DNA of 64,000 nt from Pomacea canaliculata (Eukaryota > Mollusca > Gastropoda > Architaenioglossa > Ampullariidae): NCBI RefSeq assembly GCF_003073045.1, contig NC_037596.1, positions 14,759,012 to 14,823,011 on the forward strand, written 5' to 3'. This document shows, piece after piece, positions 59,201 to 64,000 of this stretch (its first letter is position 1; the number at the start of each line of letters is the position of its first letter). Below the pieces are notes generated by a model. That model saw only the letters and a list, made by a program, of their open reading frames with translations. It did no database searches and was not told the DNA's origin. Both the position numbers and the translations under genes were made by a program.

Positions 59201-62200
59201 TTTAATCACGCTAACACACAAGAATAATAATGAGAAAATGCACTCACAATATCTAGATATAACCTTGAACTACTCATGAAGTAGCTTGCTGGTACTATAT
59301 GTGTAGAAGACTTCACTTTGACCTTGCTTTGGTAACAAATTTAATTTTTTTCTTACCCTTTCAAAGTGTTCTTCTTCGCCTGAGCTTCCCAGGAATCCTC
59401 CACCGATATCAAGCAGATGGAAAGAGAAGCCGAGCTCTTTTGCCATGTCAAAGGCTTTTGCTGCCATTGTGATTGCGGCTGAGTAGGCCTCAGGCTCCAG
59501 CACACCACTGCCGACGTTGAAGCTGTAAAGCAAAAGTGGGTATTATTTCTTCAGTCTATGATTCTGCTACCTTTCCTGTCTGTATGTTTGTCGTGATATG
59601 TGTATCTTATTTTTATATTTTTTTTCTCCCTTTCTTCACCCTTGTGTTTTTCACATCGTACCGTTATCAAAAATACTGGAACCCGTATGTGAAGTCTTTT
59701 ATCTGTCTAGCCGACATTCGTCCAACAGGCTGTCTGTCTTTTACTAGTTTCAAATACACATGTCTAGTGTCCGGTAGTTTAACTGTATTGTATATGGATC
59801 AACTTCAGAGTCACATAGCTGATCACCTCTCTCCTAAGGACGGCTCACCTGATGCCAATGACGTTGAGTTGTAGTTGCTGTGCTTTCAGAAGTAGGTGTG
59901 GAACATCCTCCAGGTGACAGCCATATTTGTTGCCTAGCTCTGAATGCGTCTTGAATCCGGACTTGGGCAGAATTCGCAGTAGAAGACTTTGTCACATGAC
60001 ACAAAATACTTTAGTCATTAAACCCTGCAGACTATTTGGATCTCAAACTAAAATAAACTATGATGAAATCAACCATATACAAAATGAAAATTGGTCAACG
60101 TGAACGTAAGATCGGGTAGCTACCTTTATCCAGAGAGTTCTATGGCATAGAAAAATAAACCGACACGGACATGACGACCACCACTCAAGACAAGTCTGAA
60201 TAGTGAGCCCGGTCAACCGCTTCATTTGTTTCTTTACTTCCGACGACAAGTATAAGTAGGCTTGCATAGTGGTTCCAGTAAAGAGGTTAATGAATGAACA
60301 AATTTAAAAACCCAAACTCTACTTTTACTCATAAATATGCCCTGTCGCTTATACCAATTGTTTTAGGGTATATGTATGAGCTTGTTTATAGATGTGTGTG
60401 AATATATGTGTATAAATGCGTATTTGTGTAGAAATATGTATAAATCTTAGATATTGTGTATAACTGCATCTATATGTGCATAATGAGTGTAAGTGTATTG
60501 ATGTTTATGTCTTTATGCATATATGTGAATAAATATGTGTATTTGAGTACACATGTGCTAGATTTTGTATGTTTGCTCGTGTGCAGTGTGAAGTGTGTGA
60601 AAGTGTGGTAGCATTTTCAGTGAAGCCACGTACTCTGTTTAGTATCGATGTACATTTGAGGAGGTTAGTGAGGTCACAGGGAGTCTATTACTAACCGACA
60701 TCGTGGGAAAGCTTCTTTGATTTTCTGCAGCTCAGCCTCGTTGTCAAAAGTCATCATCTCCACACCTTTAGAGTTGGCGAAATGGATGAAGGAGTTTTGT
60801 TTGCATGGATTGGCAAACACGATATGGGAAGGTGCAACACCCATCGCAAGAACGAGGTCTATTTCAGCCTGGAAAAAAACAATCATTTTCATCATCATCA
60901 TCGTCGTCGTCGTCGTCGTCATCGTCATCGATATGTTACTTCTTTCAAATCAGCCACGAAACAACAACAGATTGTTTTCAATCAATCGATCAATAAATCA
61001 TAATATTACCTGGCTGGCGCAGTCAAAACCTGCTCCAAGATGCGCCAACAGCTTGACCACAAGTGGAGAAGGGTTGCACTTGACGGCTTTGCAGACAGAG
61101 ATAACAAGTTTGACTAATTTGTGCATGTTGTATGGACAACATAGTCATAATACAACACAAGCACAACAAGGCTACTGCAAAATAAACTAATGAATCTTAT
61201 TTTTTTTTTTTAAAAAGTTGTGACTTGTAGCTTTTGCCTATAACTGTTTACTTCAATCAGTCTTTTGGAGACGAAGTTTTGTTAAAAAATGTGCAAGCAA
61301 AAAGTTTCTTTAATGAACTTTATCCTGTGATGTGCTAAAACTAAAAGATCGAGTATTGACACAATGCTGTGTTACATATGTTTAAAGCCGAAAGTGAGCA
61401 AACGGAAATAAGCTGACTGTTACCATAGAAAGGTTGTACCCGGGGTATCAGTCTCAGCCATTTCTCGTACTTTCCCACCACGTCACCGAGGTCAAAGACA
61501 TAAAACGCATCTTCTTTTTTCTGTGACACAGGTCAGAGTGTTATCAATTTTACGCAAATATACTTAACTTGAAACATTTTTAGACAGGCAGCAGTTTCAT
61601 AACTTTTATATTTTACATGCTTAAGTCTTAGCAAAGCAGATTTAAATAGCAACCAAAAATATACAGGAAAAAACCCCCAGAGATTATCAATGTCACAGAT
61701 AGTCAAATAAACCTTAGTTTTAAACATCGAATTTTACGAATAGGTGCTTAAATAAATATTAGAAATATACATCGCTAGATGTACTGATTAAGCAATAATA
61801 AAGATTAACCAGCAAGGCAGCTTTTTGTGACAGTCGAGTATTTAGTGCGTTTGATCTCTAAGCAGAAGTTCTGGAATTCGATCGAAGCTCGTTTTGTCCG
61901 GTAACGATAACAATCCTTCTCTGTATGCGTTCTTTCTTTCTTTTTTTTGCAAAAATTTGACGGGACACATGACTTCTGCATGTATTTCAACCCTGCAGGG
62001 GGACTTATACGAGGTCAAATTATACTGGTATCTAAAATAGCTAACTTTTACATTTACCTATAAAATTGCATTAAGAAGCAAAATTTCTGCAACTGTAAGT
62101 ACAAGACCCTCTTACCTTTTAGGTAGCTGAGTTTCGTCATAACTGTTACTCATCTATACAGTTCCCTCCTCCTTCCCCTAACTCACGGTCAGTTTTCACC

Positions 62201-62394
62201 TTTAAGGAGAAAACACACAAATATTGTGACGATGAGCCTCGTTAGTGTCTCACCTGCTGTAGCATCTCCTCAGCTTTTGCCCGCATCACCTCCAGGGTAG
62301 GCAGCATGTGACCAGGGACCAGCTTTACCTTGTAGGTATTTCTGGCCTGACATAGTCTCTCGTCCGGCCTGTCACCCAGGGTAACCCAGTCCAT
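56276..62394 (-). CDS. ornithine decarboxylase-like protein, copy E (intact)
   Basis: Exons are 62254-62394, 61424-61520, 61010-61086, 60696-60868, 59849-59986, 59357-59522, 58952-59105, 58705-58832, 58225-58436 and 56276-56333. They add to 1344 nt and 447 residues with every phase consistent. The PLP lysine lies in AVKCN. GFDCAS, DIGGGF, EPG, NDG and WGPTC are present. As in A, the residues at human His197, Arg277 and Asp361 are Asn, Thr and Ala. The substrate-side loop differs from A ([15 protein letters not shown] against [15 protein letters not shown]). The last exon matches A exactly (ends AVSVN, TGA). The stretch like the antizyme-binding element is kept. The start ATG is in the same [14 protein letters not shown] context as in all five copies. 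Probably cytosolic; whether it decarboxylates ornithine is open. Confidence 0.85.
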
Positions 62395-62409
62395 GGTACT
62401 TCTCTACAG

Positions 62410-62512
62410 GTGTACTGATGTATGAAATATTGTATTATTTTGATGGTACTCCCCCTTCAAAAAGTGCAATGGCCCCTTGAATAAACTACTCATGACTTAT
62501 GACTTATGACAA
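62410..62512 (+). mobile_element. 3' tail of a LINE-like element in the ODC-E 5' flank
   Basis: About 100 bp with no match in units A, B or D, ending in an imperfect tandem ATGACTT repeat (catgacttatgacttatgac). The flank resumes at about 62513 after loss of some 600 bp seen in unit A. Tail repeats of this kind are typical of CR1/L2-type LINEs. Confidence 0.5.
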
Positions 62513-63507
62513 AAAAAGTGCGAATTAGTCTTATAGTAGCTTGAATGTTTCACTGTTAAGTATGAAGAAAGCTTACTCAAAATGTAGCGAGGGTTCTCGA
62601 ATACTACTACTACTAATAATAATGAGTACTTACAATGCGCAGACCAAGATATATTCTACTCTCTAACCATTGAGTGAACACCTTAGTAGAGAAAATGACC
62701 ACCAAACTCAATCAAGCGTTCAGTTGACTACTAGCTTTACAAAAGCAGTGAATTCCTGAGGTAATGTGAAGCCTACCTTTCAGCAGCTCTGCACACGGAA
62801 GACGGAGTAACACTGAAAGAAAGTGAACTCTGTGCACAAAATGGGCCTCACCTGACGACGAAAGTGAAATGACATTAGCATAATATAGATATTAGCTAAC
62901 GATACTAGCAATCCGCAAATTGTGTGTGTTTAGAGGGTCGGTGTGTGTGTGTGTGGAGGGTCTGTGCGTGCTGCATATATTTGCATGTGCATGTGTCTGA
63001 TGTATGAAAAGGCAATAACGAGTGACACCACACTTATACAAGACCCAAGTCCGGTTTCGCTATAAGGCGAACTAGACAGATAAATAGGGCGCAGTCACTG
63101 ATGGAGCTGCGAATCAATGGAATGCTGTTTTATTTTTAAAGATAAATAATGTTAGAAAAAATATTATTTTCATAGAGTGACATTTTGAGGGCACTTTCCA
63201 ATTCTTGTAGGTTAACTTAATCACTCTAGTTTTTCTTTACCTATATTGCAGGTAAGCCCCATCAGTCGAAGGCACAGTGACCAGCTAACAAGCAAGGAAG
63301 TAGAAGTGGAAGAGTTTCAGGACGCGGGGAGGGGTGGCTTCGGTGGACGGGGACGGGACTGGTTGGGGTGGATACCTAGGATGAATACCAACCTCATCTT
63401 TCTCTCTTCTGTCCTGAGTGAGAAGAAGTTCCTCAGTTATATTGTCTTTTTGGCTTGTATTGATACAAGTGGTTAAGAGTGGCTGAGTTAGTGACTGTAA
63501 AGCTTAC
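62513..63507 (-). promoter_or_regulatory. 5' flank of ODC-E
   Basis: The untranslated exon with a GTAAGT donor is kept near 62634, and the other ends near 62777 (GTAGGC). The TATA box of the other units reads cttataca on the + strand at 63033-63040, so it is weakened. Confidence 0.35.
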
Positions 63508-63690
63508 CAACACATTCCATTGGGAGAGGGGATCCGTTAAAGTTGCATACATAATCTTTGGTATTAATCATGTCACAGTCACGCCTGGTGACGTCTGTAG
63601 ACGAGAAGGCGACGGGGAAAAAAATCTGAGTGACTAAGCCTCTGCTATAGGTGTGAAAGGAAGGAATGTTACACGTGATGCACATTCACC
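63508..63690 (-). other. possible exon X, unit E copy
   Basis: Open - strand stretch (CITCNIPSFHTYSRGLVTQI, then RRDCDM, NGSPLPMECV) with a GGTAAGC donor at 63507. A cattataacttag acceptor precedes it near 63695. It is one of three copies. The role is unknown. Confidence 0.35.
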
Positions 63691-64000
63691 TAAGTTATAA
63701 TGTTCCCTTCGTGACCAAAAAATCGTTCTTTACAGATCGACTGGCATTGTCTGTGGACTTGTCGAATGACTGCTAATTGTTTTGACTACATGTGGGCTCT
63801 TGAATGCAAATCTGCTGAGTCCTGAGACAGGCCACGACAACCATGAATAGTGATAATATGTAAGCCTATGTTTATTGTTTAAATTTTAAGAATGCAATTT
63901 TACTGTTTAAACTGTGGAATGCTGGTCAGTGAAATGACTGAACACACAAGTGAGCAAGCAGATTATGATCACATTTACTATGATAATACAAATCTGACCC
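63691..64000. other. window end, matches 38441-38740
   Basis: Same spacer as follows exon X in unit B. No coding sequence seen. Confidence 0.5.

Larger units (their letters stand above)
54424..64000. repeat. duplicated unit carrying ODC-E
   Basis: Direct repeat of 44682-54423 in the same order. It continues past the D breakpoint into normal 5' flank and exon X. Confidence 0.78.

Noticed and set aside
1..64000. CRISPR arrays, operons or bacterial-type promoters
   Set aside because: The sequence is clearly eukaryotic, with spliced genes. The tandem repeats have no spacer pattern of the CRISPR kind.
1..64000. tRNA or rRNA genes
   Set aside because: The only tRNA-like promoter seen is in the SINE at 43241-43427, and it does not fold as a full tRNA by eye. 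No rRNA-like sequence was noticed.

Overview
This is eukaryotic nuclear DNA: AT-rich, intron-rich, with GT-AG splice sites, many microsatellites and several classes of transposon. The transposon mix (tRNA-derived SINE, CR1/L2-like LINE tail, Ty3/gypsy element, hAT miniature elements, THAP-bearing element) and the gene content suggest an invertebrate, most likely a mollusc and perhaps a gastropod. That placement is an inference; no marker gene fixes the species.

Two gene families account for nearly all the coding sequence. On the + strand, in the first 11 kb and again near 28-29 kb, lie copies of a small type I membrane receptor: signal peptide, one Ig-like extracellular exon, a Ser/Thr-rich stalk, one membrane helix and a short tail. 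Copy Ig1 (1-4846) runs off the left edge and carries a young Ty3/gypsy insertion in an intron. Copy Ig2 (8488-10280) looks complete but has a stop just after the helix. Copy Ig3 (28143-29203) has lost its Ig exon.

On the - strand, from about 12.4 to 62.4 kb, is a tandem array of ornithine decarboxylase (ODC)-like genes. I resolved ten coding exons per gene with matching splice phases. Copies A (14480-22106) and E (56276-62394) are open throughout and predict 447 residues. B (31089-37135) and D (46821-53014) have frameshifts. C (41398-44638) has lost exons 2-4 and has exons 6 and 7 fused by deletion. Two orphan terminal exons (12366-12426 and 27835-27898) mark further lost copies, so the array once held at least seven 3' ends. 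All copies that can be scored keep the PLP lysine and the catalytic cysteine, but the positions equivalent to human His197, Arg277 and Asp361 are changed. The family may therefore be a non-canonical decarboxylase or an antizyme-inhibitor-like regulator.

The array grew by segmental duplication. The D and E units form a direct tandem duplication of about 9.74 kb with a visible junction near 54423. A block holding the Ig tail plus an ODC 3' end is shared between about 9.8-12.5 kb and 28.1-31.3 kb. Insertions private to single units (THAP element and LINE fragment in A, SINE in C, satellite piece in D, LINE tail in E) postdate these duplications.
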